Source: Pseudomonas fulva
GTDB lineage: Bacteria > Pseudomonadota > Gammaproteobacteria > Pseudomonadales > Pseudomonadaceae
NCBI RefSeq assembly: GCF_023517795.1
Contig: NZ_CP082928.1
Location: 2,790,001-2,854,000, forward strand
Direction of reading: 5' to 3'
Length of the DNA stretch: 64,000 nucleotides
Shown: positions 48,098-56,324 of the stretch, piece after piece
How positions within the stretch are numbered: position 1 is the stretch's first letter
How the letters are laid out: every line of letters begins with the position of its first letter
Program-made: the position numbers and the translations under genes
The notes under the pieces: model-generated
Told to the model about the DNA's origin: nothing
Database searches by the model: none
Seen by the model: the letters and a program-made list of their open reading frames with translations, nothing else

Positions 48098-48663
48098 CAG
48101 ACCAGCCCCCGTGCGGCAGCCGCGGCCTGAAGCGTTTCCACCAGGCTCTTGAGGATTGGACGCTGCCGCTGCCAGCCCTTCGGTAGGCTTTCCAAATCAG
48201 TACGCCAGTTTGGATCATGCTCGCCGAGCAGCTTGAGCAGCTCTTCCACATTGCTCATCAGAGCCCGCTTCTCCTGCTCAACGTGCAATGCAGCGATCAG
48301 GTCAGCGAGCTGCTTTGGCGTCTTGAGCCAGGCGACCCGCTGCACCTTGAACATCCGCCAGACGATCGCGTCTGCATATGCCCAGGACAGCCCCATATCA
48401 GCCAGCAACGCCTCGACCTTCTCGATCTCGGCCGGCAGCACCTTGAAGTTATGAGGCTTGCCCTTCGACTTGGCGGACGGCTTCGGCTTCCAGCCCAGGC
48501 GCTCGAACTCCTCGATCACTTTGGCTGCCTGCCGGACATTCAGCTCCTTGGCGCTTCGCACGCCAGCCACGCGAGCCAGCAGCCCTCTATATATGTCATC
48601 CGCCATGTTCAACTGGGACTTGGCGATATGGATCTTGCTCAAGGTTGCGCGTGCAAGGCTCAT
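48097..48663 (-). CDS. gemA: GemA-like regulatory protein (DUF1018)
   Basis: This 188-residue protein has the GemA/gp16 N-terminus: KIHIAKSQLNMADDIYRGLLARVAGVRSAKEL, with KVIEEFERLGWKPKP next. In Mu, GemA modulates host gene expression and DNA gyrase-linked relaxation early in infection. The C-terminal extension (VWRMFKVQRVAWLKTPKQLADLIAAL) is common in Pseudomonas homologues. It overlaps both neighbours by four bases. Confidence 0.85.
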   Translation of the reverse strand: MSLARATLSKIHIAKSQLNMADDIYRGLLARVAGVRSAKELNVRQAAKVIEEFERLGWKPKPSAKSKGKPHNFKVLPAEIEKVEALLADMGLSWAYADAIVWRMFKVQRVAWLKTPKQLADLIAALHVEQEKRALMSNVEELLKLLGEHDPNWRTDLESLPKGWQRQRPILKSLVETLQAAAAARGLV

Positions 48664-49055
48664 CGACGTGCCCCCGTGTCGATTGATGCCAGGCGACGTT
48701 TCAACGTCGCCATCTGCTTGCGCATTGCCCGCATTTCCTTCGCCGCGTCGACTGCCTGCGACTTCGGTACCGAGACTGTCGCAATGACCTTTTCAGGCTG
48801 TGGTTCAGGAGCTGCCGTCTCAGGCTTGGGCTTTACCACCTGAGCTTCGGCCTGGAGGTTGTCCGGCCGCTTAGCAGGATTGATCGAGAAGTTGCCCCAT
48901 GGGGTCGACTCGGTCGGGCGTGCCAGGTTGTCGAAGGCTTCAATCTTGCCGCCCTTGGCCAGGAAGGCCTCGATCTGAGCGTCCAGCTCGCGCTGGCGCT
49001 CCTGGGCAGCGGTCATGTCGCGGGATGGTGCTTCGGAGAAAAGTGGATGCGCCAT
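48660..49055 (-). CDS. Hypothetical phage early protein
   Basis: This 131-residue acidic protein has a charged helical N-terminus (AAQERQRELDAQIEAFLAKGGKIEAFDNLARP), a Pro/Glu linker and a basic C-terminal coil (MRAMRKQMATLKRRLASIDTGARR). The AFLAKGGKIE stretch occurs in several transposable-phage accessory proteins, but I cannot assign a function. Its stop overlaps the gemA start (ATGA). Confidence 0.65.
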   Translation of the reverse strand: MAHPLFSEAPSRDMTAAQERQRELDAQIEAFLAKGGKIEAFDNLARPTESTPWGNFSINPAKRPDNLQAEAQVVKPKPETAAPEPQPEKVIATVSVPKSQAVDAAKEMRAMRKQMATLKRRLASIDTGARR

Positions 49056-49056
49056 G

Positions 49057-49746
49057 TCACACCCCCTGCGTCAGTCGAGCGACTGGCTTATGGCCGAGGC
49101 CCTGGTGCAGCTGGGCGCTCTTGCCTGCCTGGTAGCCGGCATCGCTGGCCACTTCGTCGCGCGCTTTCAGCTTGCGGCGTTTGATTTCCGCCTTGTCCAG
49201 GTTCGGGTAGTTCTTAGCCATGTAGGCCTGGATGGCTTCGGCAATGTTGTCCTCGACGCCGGCGAATTCCTGCACCTTCATATAAACCGCGTCGATCCAG
49301 CCGTGAGCGAAGGCGTCGCCGCGGGCGACCTTGGTGGAGCGCTTGCAGCGTTTCTGCGACGACAGGAACTCCTTGCGAGCCTTTTGCAACTGGCGCTCCA
49401 GTACCTGGTAGGCGTAGCCAGATAGTTCCGGCGCTGCGCCACACCCGATGAACTTGAAAGATGCCGCCGAATGCCAGCTGGTGGCGATGATCAGGTGGGT
49501 ACCGAACGCCTCACCACACACCATGGCTAGGCGAGTACGCCATGCCGGTGGTGTGCCATCCGAACCTGCAGGCACCTTTGACTCGCCAGCCATGCTGGCC
49601 AGCACGTCGCCCATCTCCAGGTTGTAGGATTCCATCAGCTTGTGCGCCTGGCGCAGCGCGATCTCGGCTTCGTTGGGGTTGGAGCCCTTGCCCTTGGCCA
49701 TCTCCAGGCACTTTTTGATCTTTTCGAGAATGCGATCCTGATCCAT
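49057..49746 (-). CDS. DUF2786 family protein
   Basis: The product has 229 residues from the ATG at 49746, which overlaps the DUF3164 stop (TGATG). The N-terminal DUF2786 block is clear: ILEKIKKCLEMAKGKGSNPNEAEIALRQAHKLMESYNL. Then comes a region with SFKFIGCGAAPELSGYAYQVLERQLQKARKEF. DUF2786 proteins are common in phages and often linked to DNA transactions. The role is unknown. The C-terminus is rich in Lys and Gln. Confidence 0.8.
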   Translation of the reverse strand: MDQDRILEKIKKCLEMAKGKGSNPNEAEIALRQAHKLMESYNLEMGDVLASMAGESKVPAGSDGTPPAWRTRLAMVCGEAFGTHLIIATSWHSAASFKFIGCGAAPELSGYAYQVLERQLQKARKEFLSSQKRCKRSTKVARGDAFAHGWIDAVYMKVQEFAGVEDNIAEAIQAYMAKNYPNLDKAEIKRRKLKARDEVASDAGYQAGKSAQLHQGLGHKPVARLTQGV

Positions 49747-50366
49747 CACACCACCGCCATGTTCAGGTTGATCGGTTCATAGCGGTCGGTGGCACCAACA
49801 CGCTGGTAGAAGCGCACGTAAATAGCCGTGCCGTTGACCTGGATGGAGTCTTTCAACGCCTCCATGGCCTGCTTCCAGTCCGGGTCGTCGATCTCCACGC
49901 GCAGGAGACTGAGGACGTCGCCGGTTTTGATCTGGCCTTGGCGGTTGGCCCGAAAAGCTCGATCTACCAGAACGCGAAGGTGCTGGTCTGCACCCTCGCT
50001 CCACTTGCGGATACAGCCGTCGATCAGCTCCTTGGCCGCGAGGATCTCCTCGGTGAACGTGATGCGCTCAGCAATCGCACGCTCGATTTTGAATTGGCCG
50101 TTGTAGGTGATGATCGAGACGTTGCCCTTCTTGCCGCCGAGCTTCACGCCGTAGCGCTCAGCGGAAATGGTGATCAAGTCTTCGATATCGCCCAGGGCCT
50201 TGTGCTTGAGCTCGGCCAGTTGCTTGTTGATGGTCAGCGCCATGGCCGCCAGTTCCCCGGCAACCTGGTCGCGCAATTTGTCGTGCTCGCGCACCTGATG
50301 CTCTGGCACCAGGTGGCCAGCGGCGTTCTGGACGAAGCCGGCTGGGATAGTGAAGGGATTGCTCAT
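49746..50366 (-). CDS. DUF3164 family phage protein
   Basis: The product has 206 residues from the ATG at 50366, with the upstream frame read-through rejected. Signature blocks are GHLVPEHQVREHDKLRDQVAGELAAMAL, GDIEDLITISAERYGVKLGGKKGNVSIITYNG and KSEGADQHLRVLVDRAFRANRQGQIKTGDVLSLLR-like helices. DUF3164 occurs in nearly all Mu-like prophages next to the transposase genes, without known activity. It overlaps the next gene upstream by four bases. Confidence 0.85.
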   Translation of the reverse strand: MSNPFTIPAGFVQNAAGHLVPEHQVREHDKLRDQVAGELAAMALTINKQLAELKHKALGDIEDLITISAERYGVKLGGKKGNVSIITYNGQFKIERAIAERITFTEEILAAKELIDGCIRKWSEGADQHLRVLVDRAFRANRQGQIKTGDVLSLLRVEIDDPDWKQAMEALKDSIQVNGTAIYVRFYQRVGATDRYEPINLNMAVV

Positions 50367-50743
50367 GAGCGCGGCCCCTCGAACTTGGCGAACCACACCA
50401 CGTCCACGCCATCGATGGTCACTGTGTGTCGGCGGTGATGGACGTAGTCCCGGTGGCGGATGCCGCGCAGTCGCTTCTCGAAGGCCATGCACAGTGCGGG
50501 CGCACTTTCCGGGCGGATGAAGATCTTGTTGTCCGGGAACTCCATGCCGGCGATATCGACGCCGGCCAGGCGCAGGTCACGCACCAGGGCGTTGTAGGTG
50601 CGCAGGCGGCTGGCGAACTCCGGGGTCAGGTAGATCGGCGCGGTGCGCTCTTCCAGGGACTGATCCGTGGTGTTTGCGGCATAGGTCACGCGGGCGTCGA
50701 TCAGTACGGACGCCTTTTTGAATGGCACGACAGTGCTATGCAT
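50363..50743 (-). CDS. Hypothetical phage early protein
   Basis: The product has 126 residues from the ATG at 50743, where GGAGG lies seven bases upstream. A TTG two codons earlier is less likely. The protein is compact and mixed alpha/beta (APIYLTPEFASRLRTYNALVRDLRLAGVDIAGMEFPDNKIFI), ending in TVTIDGVDVVWFAKFEGPRS. It is not a family I can name. It lies between the MuB-like and DUF3164 genes with overlapping ends. Confidence 0.7.
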   Translation of the reverse strand: MHSTVVPFKKASVLIDARVTYAANTTDQSLEERTAPIYLTPEFASRLRTYNALVRDLRLAGVDIAGMEFPDNKIFIRPESAPALCMAFEKRLRGIRHRDYVHHRRHTVTIDGVDVVWFAKFEGPRS

Positions 50744-50745
50744 GG

Positions 50746-51951
50746 TCAAACCTCCGCGAAGATGTCCGGCGTCAGCCGGTTAGTGCCGACAGATGCGGCC
50801 ATGTTGAGGGCGGCGGTCAGCATGTTGTGCACCGCCAAGGGGTACAGCACCGAGTTCTCGGTCTTGGTCTTGCTGCCGCTGATGGTGAGCTTGCTACGCA
50901 GCGCCTCGACCGCGGCGTCGTCCATGATGTCGACGAGGTGCTTGTCGATCAGCTTGAAGCGGTGCTGCAGGTAAGGGCCGAGCTGCTCGCCCAAGGCGTT
51001 CAGGCGGATGACCTCGCAGCGCTGCACCACCTCGCGCACGTCGGCGCGGTTTTCGCTGAGCTTGTTGCCCAGCTCGGTCTGGCCGATGAGCACGATGCTG
51101 AGCAGCTTGTCGAACCCATCCTCCAGCTCGAAGAAGCGCTTGAGGTGCTTGAGGGTCGGGATCGGCAGCGCGTGTGCCTCCTCGATGATCAGCACATGCT
51201 TGTTGCCGGTACGGTGGGATTCACGCAGCGCGTTGTGTACCGCGCGAAAGCGCTGTTCCTGGCCGCGCGGCATCTTGCTGCCGGGGCTGACGGTGGCCAG
51301 GATGGCCTCGCAGATGTGGATGGCCTTCAGGGTCTTGCCCTTGAAGTCGTCGTCTTCCATGCCGAGGATGTAGGGCTCGATGATGATCACCGGCTTGTCC
51401 TCTGCCTGCAGGCGAGCGTGCAGATCCTTGCGGATCGTGCTCTTGCCCGAGCCCGACTCGCCGACGATGGCCATGAAGATGCCGTAGCGCGATACCTGGT
51501 AGAGGTTCTCGCGCACAAAGCGGATATCCGGCGAGACGAACAGCTCGGCGCTGCTGCGTGGCTCCGCGAACGGATCACGATGCAGGCCGAATGTCATTCG
51601 TGCTTGCTGTGTCAGGGTTTGCTTGCGTAGTAGCATGGTGTCGGGCTCCTCGATGCTTTTCTTAGGGTTGCGGTGCTCAGGCTGTTGGGCGTTGCAGCGC
51701 CCAGCAGCCACCTTCGTGTTGTTCTCCCCGGTGTCCTCCTCCTCGAAAATGCCCACCAGCTGCATGCCGGTGATGCCAAACGACTCCAGCCAGGTGACGA
51801 TGCGGGCCTTCAGGTCGGCCTGGTCGATGGTCTTGGGCCACATGCTGTGGTTGATCAGCTGTGAAATGGTTGGCCGCGACAGCTCCAGCTCGCGGGCCAA
51901 ATCGGCCTGGCCGAGGTTGTGGTAGCGCAGTAGCGCTTTGAGCTTGAGCAT
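50746..51951 (-). CDS. MuB-like AAA+ ATPase (transposition target protein)
   Basis: This 401-residue protein has an N-terminal HTH (LGQADLARELELSRPTISQLIN), a linker, then an ExeA/MuB-type ATPase. Walker A is AIVGESGSGKSTIRKDL, Walker B KHVLIIEEAHALPI, and sensor motif LIGQTELGNKLSENR. MuB binds DNA, delivers target sites to the transposase and stimulates strand transfer. Its ATG overlaps the transposase stop (TGATG). Confidence 0.9.
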   Translation of the reverse strand: MLKLKALLRYHNLGQADLARELELSRPTISQLINHSMWPKTIDQADLKARIVTWLESFGITGMQLVGIFEEEDTGENNTKVAAGRCNAQQPEHRNPKKSIEEPDTMLLRKQTLTQQARMTFGLHRDPFAEPRSSAELFVSPDIRFVRENLYQVSRYGIFMAIVGESGSGKSTIRKDLHARLQAEDKPVIIIEPYILGMEDDDFKGKTLKAIHICEAILATVSPGSKMPRGQEQRFRAVHNALRESHRTGNKHVLIIEEAHALPIPTLKHLKRFFELEDGFDKLLSIVLIGQTELGNKLSENRADVREVVQRCEVIRLNALGEQLGPYLQHRFKLIDKHLVDIMDDAAVEALRSKLTISGSKTKTENSVLYPLAVHNMLTAALNMAASVGTNRLTPDIFAEV

Positions 51952-53726
51952 CAGGCACCTCCTACAACGGCCAGCGTTGGCCGGCGTGTGAATGCGCTGC
52001 GCAGTTGCGAGGCAACGGCAGCGAGGTCGTCTTCCTTAACCCCGTTCGGGTAGTGCTGGCTGAGCCAGGCGTAGTGGTCGGCATTCCAGCCGGCGATATC
52101 GGCCTGCAGGCGCTTGGCAACCGCGAAGACGCTGAGCGGCGGCGTCTCGATGGTCGGAATGACCAGGTCATGCTGAGTACCGCGGCGCGGCATGAAGGCC
52201 GGCAGGTCGGCCTCGGTCATTTCCTTGTAGGGTTGCAGCTGGCCGCCGAACGGAATCGCCTTGGCCTTGCGGGCGGCATCCACTTCGTCCTGGGTGTTGG
52301 CGCCCATGGCCAGCTTCTCGGCCTCTTTGCGGGCGGTCTGTGCTGGGGTGTCTGCCTTGCGGGTGAACTTCTCGCCGATGATGGTCGATGCCACGTCGAA
52401 GCCCAGGTCGTTAGTCACGATGGCGGGCACCACGTAGAACACCTCATGCCCATCAGCTGCGGTAGCCACCACTTGGGCGGCGTCGTTGCGCCAGGGGTTG
52501 CGGGTCACCAGCACGCGGTCGTTGACCATCACGCCCGGCACCACTGAAACGTCGTATTCGCGGCCCTGGAAGGACACGCGCAGTTTGCTGTTGACCTTGC
52601 GCAGCTCGGGCTCGGCCACCGCCAGGCGGCGGCACTCGTCCACGCTCGGCACCTTGATCAGCTGGTGCTCACGAATGGTCATCCACACGGCCGAGCGGGT
52701 TTTCTTGTGGCGCGAATGCACGGCCTTGGCGTTGTAGTAGCCGCGCCAGATGACGGCCAGGCGGTTGAGTTCGTCCAGGTCGGCAACCGGCTGGAAGCGC
52801 AGGCCTGCCTCGAACTTGCGCTCGATGATGTTCCGGGCGTTCTCCACCTGGCCGGTCACCCGTGCAGCACCTGGTGCGTGAACGATGGTCTCGATACCCA
52901 GCGAGCGGCACAGGTTGCGGGCCATGGCCGAGGTGTTCGCAGAGCCGGGGTCCATCATCAGGATGCTGGGCCGGCCGTGCAAAATGTCGGCGCCGCCGCG
53001 CTCCTGCATGGCGTTGATCAGCACGCTGCAGAGGTTCTCGCCCGACTCGGCGCCCATCACGTACTCAAGGTAGATCCAGCCGCTGGCGTGGTCGGTGATC
53101 TCGTAAGACCACACGCGATCAGCAGAGATGCGCGCCAGGTTGCGCGGCTTGTTCTTGTAGAACTCTGCGTGATCCATCACACGCAGGCCGTTCTCCTCGG
53201 CTTTGGCGCCGGGCTTGAGGTAGTACAGCACGCATAGCGAGGCGTCGATCTGCCAGACGTGGTTCGGGTACAAGCTGGCCAGCTCGGTGACTGGTGCCGG
53301 TGCGAGCAGCTGGTCCGGGTGCAGTTTGTAGGTGCGCAGCGCGCGCCCGATGGCGCTGAGCGACATGGGGCGGATCTCGCCGGACTTCGTGTCGACCGTC
53401 TCGGCGCGGATCATTCCGCTGGTGCGCAGCGCGTCGACGGCATCACCCAGCGAGTACAAGCGCTTTTCGTTGCGCCGTGCGGACTCCATCAACGTGGTGC
53501 TGATGGTCAGCGCCTCGTCACGGCTCAGCGCGCTCTGGCCAGCGTCGGTGCGGCGTTTGCGGGGGGCGGTGGCCACATTGACCTCCTCCAGTTTGCGGTA
53601 GATGGTGGCTTGGCTGAGGCCGAGTTCGCGCGCCGCGGCCTTGCACAGCGCCGTGCGCTGACCCCGGCCCGCGCTTTCCAGGGCGCGGGAGAGGTCAACA
53701 AGGCGTTGAGTAATAACGGCGCTCAT
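51951..53726 (-). CDS. MuA-type DDE transposase
   Basis: This 591-residue protein has an N-terminal HTH (AARELGLSQATIYRKL) and a winged region (LGDAVDALRTSGMI). The RNase-H-like core has catalytic Asp in NHVWQIDASLC and MMDPGSANTSAM and Glu in GQVENARNIIERKFE. A Mu-type C-terminal beta domain follows. It carries out end cleavage and strand transfer of phage DNA. The C-terminal 90 residues (TEADLPAFMPRRG) probably contact MuB. The family is that of B3-like phages. Confidence 0.93.
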   Translation of the reverse strand: MSAVITQRLVDLSRALESAGRGQRTALCKAAARELGLSQATIYRKLEEVNVATAPRKRRTDAGQSALSRDEALTISTTLMESARRNEKRLYSLGDAVDALRTSGMIRAETVDTKSGEIRPMSLSAIGRALRTYKLHPDQLLAPAPVTELASLYPNHVWQIDASLCVLYYLKPGAKAEENGLRVMDHAEFYKNKPRNLARISADRVWSYEITDHASGWIYLEYVMGAESGENLCSVLINAMQERGGADILHGRPSILMMDPGSANTSAMARNLCRSLGIETIVHAPGAARVTGQVENARNIIERKFEAGLRFQPVADLDELNRLAVIWRGYYNAKAVHSRHKKTRSAVWMTIREHQLIKVPSVDECRRLAVAEPELRKVNSKLRVSFQGREYDVSVVPGVMVNDRVLVTRNPWRNDAAQVVATAADGHEVFYVVPAIVTNDLGFDVASTIIGEKFTRKADTPAQTARKEAEKLAMGANTQDEVDAARKAKAIPFGGQLQPYKEMTEADLPAFMPRRGTQHDLVIPTIETPPLSVFAVAKRLQADIAGWNADHYAWLSQHYPNGVKEDDLAAVASQLRSAFTRRPTLAVVGGA

Positions 53727-53728
53727 GC

Positions 53729-54673
53729 TCAGGCGTCCTGCTGGTGCTGGGCTTCTTTGATCCAGCCGAAGTCTTCGGCGCCGTCCAGGGCGGTCGGCAA
53801 CTCGAACTCGGCGCGCATGTTGGCCAGCAGGTTTTCCAGGTGGGTGATCAGGCTGGCCTGGAACTGGCGGTGGTCGGTACCGGTTTCCTCTGCGTGCTTG
53901 CCCAGGGTGTTGAACGCCTCACGCAGCTTGCCGGTGATGTCCGCCTCGGCCTCGAAGGCGATGCCGACCACTTCCTGGCGCAGCTCCTTGGCGGTGTCGT
54001 CGGCGCTGAGCGTCAGGATGCGGCGCTTGGCCTTCTCCAGCTCCTGGCGTGTGCGATCCAGCTCGGCGTTCTTCTTGGTCAGCACGCCGCCCTGGGCGTC
54101 ATAGTCGGCCTGGGTGTCTTCGAGCTTTTTCTGCAGGTCGGCCTTTTCCTTGGAGTGGGTGTGGATCAGCTCCTCGGCCAGGTACTGCACCGCTTCGAGG
54201 TTGCCCTGCTTGGAAGCCTCGATCAGGGCGCTGCGGGCGTCATCCGGCAGGCGGCGCCATTGGCGCATTTCGCGGTAGCCGATACCCATGCGGGTCATGG
54301 ATTCCAGCGCTTCCTCGCCGAAGGCGCGAAGGTTGGAGATGTCCAGATCGGCCTTGTCCACCGAAACGCCGAGTAGCTCGCAGAACTCTCCCCAAGTCCC
54401 TTTCAGTTCCGAACCGTTCGGACTTTTCTTGCCCGCGATGGCCTTGTAAAGCTTGTTTTCTTTGACGTAGGCGAGCTTCGAAGTCCGAACCGTTCGGGAA
54501 AACTCCTCGAATGCCCCAGCCATCTGCGCCTGGCCCAGCAGTTGGTTTACCAGGTCGCGTTCCTCTTGCAGGCCCTGGGCGACCGCGCCCATGTTCTGGA
54601 CGAGAGCCAGGGCGCCCTCATCAACCTGGGCGTCAGGGACGAGTTCCGCTGCTGCGGATGCCTTGCGAGCCAT
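53729..54673 (-). CDS. Coiled-coil DNA-binding-like phage early protein
   Basis: This 314-residue protein has an N-terminal acidic helix and a middle segment (WGEFCELLGVSVDKADLDISNLRAFG; MGIGYREMRQWRRLPDDARSALIEA). A long coiled coil covers residues 170-225 (EELIHTHSKEKADLQKKLEDTQ and KKNAELDRTRQELEKAKRR). The layout resembles KfrA-type DNA-binding proteins, but I see no certain family match. It lies directly upstream of the transposase. Two palindromic DNA sites lie inside the gene (54408 and 54484). Confidence 0.7.
   Translation of the reverse strand: MARKASAAAELVPDAQVDEGALALVQNMGAVAQGLQEERDLVNQLLGQAQMAGAFEEFSRTVRTSKLAYVKENKLYKAIAGKKSPNGSELKGTWGEFCELLGVSVDKADLDISNLRAFGEEALESMTRMGIGYREMRQWRRLPDDARSALIEASKQGNLEAVQYLAEELIHTHSKEKADLQKKLEDTQADYDAQGGVLTKKNAELDRTRQELEKAKRRILTLSADDTAKELRQEVVGIAFEAEADITGKLREAFNTLGKHAEETGTDHRQFQASLITHLENLLANMRAEFELPTALDGAEDFGWIKEAQHQQDA
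54408..54500. promoter_or_regulatory. Pair of near-palindromic sites inside the coiled-coil gene
   Basis: TCCGAACCGTTCGG occurs at 54408-54421 and 54484-54497, 76 bp apart. Both fit an ideal palindrome with half-sites AAGTCCGAAC and GTTCGGACTT around a central C. The first copy has a perfect right half, the second a perfect left half. The copies are read in different frames (PNGSE and RTVR), so the protein does not explain the match. It could be an operator, a partition-like site or a transposition enhancer. Confidence 0.55.
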
Positions 54674-54948
54674 CAGGCAACCCTCCGACCATCAGCGAAG
54701 GTGCGCAGGCGCTCGACGGCCTTGTCGTGGTTGCCGCGCACTTCCTTGAGCAGGTTGCAGAACTCGTTATGCCCGCGCATGCGGCCCGCGAAGAAGGCGT
54801 CATCGTCGGTGGTGCCCTGCGCGTAAGGGCTGGTGACCGGCGTCAGGTCGACGCGGTTCTGCAGAACGGCGGCGAGGCCCTGGTGGAATGGCTCGCTACG
54901 CTTCTGCTCGCCGTCCAAGATCAGTGCTGCAATTTTCGAGTAGTTCAT
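54673..54948 (-). CDS. Hypothetical phage early protein
   Basis: The product has 91 residues from the ATG at 54948, which has AGGAG upstream. It starts YSKIAALILDGEQKRSEPFHQGLAAVL and has an acidic, mostly helical C-terminus (FAGRMRGHNEFCNLLKEVRGNHDKAVERLRTF). No family is recognised. Its stop overlaps the start of the coiled-coil gene (TGATG). Confidence 0.7.
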   Translation of the reverse strand: MNYSKIAALILDGEQKRSEPFHQGLAAVLQNRVDLTPVTSPYAQGTTDDDAFFAGRMRGHNEFCNLLKEVRGNHDKAVERLRTFADGRRVA

Positions 54949-54967
54949 GGGTTGCTCCTGGTTGTGA

Positions 54968-55276
54968 TCAGTGCCGGGATCCGGCCAGCACGCGTTGGTT
55001 GATTTCAGCGAGGCGGCCCTGCATGCGATCCATCTCGTTGGCGTGGGCCTGGGCGATTTGCAGCAGTGCGATCGAGGGGGCGAAGCGGCCGTTGTCCAGC
55101 TTCATGGCCAGGCCCTCGGCGATCAGGGTGTTCATGGCGCGGTTGATGTTGGCAGGGCTCTCGCTGAGGTTCTTGGCCAGGTCGCTGTTGCTCACGCCTT
55201 CCAAGGTTTTGCCCTTCAAGGCCTTGAGCACGCGCAGGGCGCGCGCCGCGCTGTCGCTGGTGCGTGGGTTACTCAT
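54968..55276 (-). CDS. IclR-like winged-helix phage regulator
   Basis: The product has 102 residues from the ATG at 55276, where GGAGGT is optimally spaced. The domain reads ALRVLKALKGKTLEGVSNSDLAKNL and SPANINRAMNTLIAEGLAMKLDNGRF, the IclR-type HTH, and then a short helix with MDRMQGRLAEINQR. It should bind DNA, perhaps controlling early phage genes. Its start overlaps the stop of the gene upstream. The longer frame to 55396 is a shadow of that gene. Confidence 0.8.
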   Translation of the reverse strand: MSNPRTSDSAARALRVLKALKGKTLEGVSNSDLAKNLSESPANINRAMNTLIAEGLAMKLDNGRFAPSIALLQIAQAHANEMDRMQGRLAEINQRVLAGSRH

Positions 55277-55751
55277 CGTTACCTCCAAGTTCGAGCTGGG
55301 GTTGGGCGTGCTGGGCGACGTTGCCGTGGTGCCAGCCGAGGCCCTCCATGGCGGTGCGCACGGCGGCCAGGGTCGACTCGGCGTCCTGCTTGCCATCGTG
55401 GAAGGCGAGCAGCGCCGTCATGGCGCCGGTCAGCTCGCCCTGCAGGGAATTCAATTCATGGGTATTGGCTTTGCGGCCGGTGGGCACGTCGATCAGCAGC
55501 TTGCCGGCTGCCGCGCCCATCCACTGGGTCACGTAGCTGATGCCGCAGGCCGCCTCATAGGCCGGGATCATCACGGCGGGCATGCGGCCCGAGCTGATCC
55601 ACTTGTAGAGCGTCCAGTGGTCAGCCACGCCCATGCGCTCTGCAATGCGCTCCACCGAGAGGTTGCGCATCTCGCGTGCGTACTCCTTGCAGAGCTCCAG
55701 GGCATGGCGCAACGAGTTCGGCTGCTGGCGTTTCCAGCGGCGGCGGCTCAT
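55269..55751 (-). CDS. Phage HTH-type early protein
   Basis: The product has 160 residues from the ATG at 55751. A longer frame goes to 55913 but crosses the intergenic palindrome. A HTH-like region (LSVERIAERMGVADHWTLYKWISSGRMP) is followed by a compact region (IPAYEAACGISYVTQWMGAAAGK) and an acidic tail. Similar proteins lie upstream of the transposase genes in other Mu-like prophages. The role is not defined. The Shine-Dalgarno is weak. Confidence 0.7.
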   Translation of the reverse strand: MSRRRWKRQQPNSLRHALELCKEYAREMRNLSVERIAERMGVADHWTLYKWISSGRMPAVMIPAYEAACGISYVTQWMGAAAGKLLIDVPTGRKANTHELNSLQGELTGAMTALLAFHDGKQDAESTLAAVRTAMEGLGWHHGNVAQHAQPQLELGGNDE

Positions 55752-55794
55752 TGGAAAGCCCGCTTTTGCAGCATCGCCAAACAAATAGGCTTTA

Positions 55795-55806
55795 TGCCCA
55801 TGGGCA
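55795..55806. promoter_or_regulatory. Perfect 12-bp palindrome
   Basis: TGCCCATGGGCA lies 44 bp upstream of the leftward HTH gene, in the gap between it and a rightward frame at 55863. A TTGACA lies nearby at about 55837 on the plus strand. It is a candidate operator. Confidence 0.4.
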
Positions 55807-55860
55807 ACGCCGTTACAAAACTGCGAGCCTTTTGCTGTAAATTGACAAACCGGGACATGG

Positions 55861-56292
55861 CTATGACCGACCAGATTCAGAGGCTTGAGGCACAGGTGAA
55901 TGCGCTTGCTCAATTGGCGCTTCGCCTGGCAGCTGTTGCCGAGATAGAGAGTGGCTTTCAGCCTGAGCAGCTACGGGATCTGCGCTGGCCTGGGGCTCCG
56001 TTTGAGGCCGAGGCTGTGCAGACGATGGGCTGGCTGTGTGATCAGCTGGCTCTGGCGCGGCAGCACCGTGCAGCTGCGCAGCAGCCAGGATCAGCAGCTG
56101 CTTGAGCGCACGGCTGGAGTGCACGCTGATGACGGGCTTGCTGCGCTGGCCGCGGGTGGCGTCCTGGAGGTGCAGGCATACATCTGCCGGTGTGCCTGGG
56201 GCGATCGCGATCAGTTGATCGAGCGCCAGGCGCCAGTGGTCGAGCGGGTGCGGCATCAGTGTGATCTCTTCAAGGCGGAGCTGTGGGCGCAT
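55861..56292 (-). CDS. Possible phage early protein with a helical N-terminus
   Basis: The product has 143 residues from the ATG at 56292, with GAGGGA eight bases upstream. The first 75 residues (HPLDHWRLALDQLIAIAPGTPADVCLHL, LKQLLILAAAQLHG) look like real protein with host-like codon use. The last 65 are Pro/Ala/Ser-rich and low-complexity. They lie antisense to a rightward frame at 55863, so one or both may be wrong in that stretch. The function is unknown. Confidence 0.5.
   Translation of the reverse strand: MRPQLRLEEITLMPHPLDHWRLALDQLIAIAPGTPADVCLHLQDATRGQRSKPVISVHSSRALKQLLILAAAQLHGAAAPEPADHTASPSSAQPRPQTEPQASADPVAAQAESHSLSRQQLPGEAPIEQAHSPVPQASESGRS
55863..56105 (+). CDS. Possible small coiled-coil protein on the opposite strand
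   Basis: This 80-residue frame (ATG at 55863, or 55857) has a heptad-like start, IQRLEAQVNALAQLALRLAAVAEIESGF. It continues with QLRDLRW and AEAVQTMGWLCDQLALARQ. It looks protein-like and begins just after a TTGACA and the 12-bp palindrome. It overlaps the minus-strand gene 55861-56292 antisense, so it is listed with caution. Confidence 0.4.
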   Translation: MTDQIQRLEAQVNALAQLALRLAAVAEIESGFQPEQLRDLRWPGAPFEAEAVQTMGWLCDQLALARQHRAAAQQPGSAAA

Positions 56293-56324
56293 AGCGGAGT
56301 CCCTCGCTTTGCTGGGTAGGTAGA

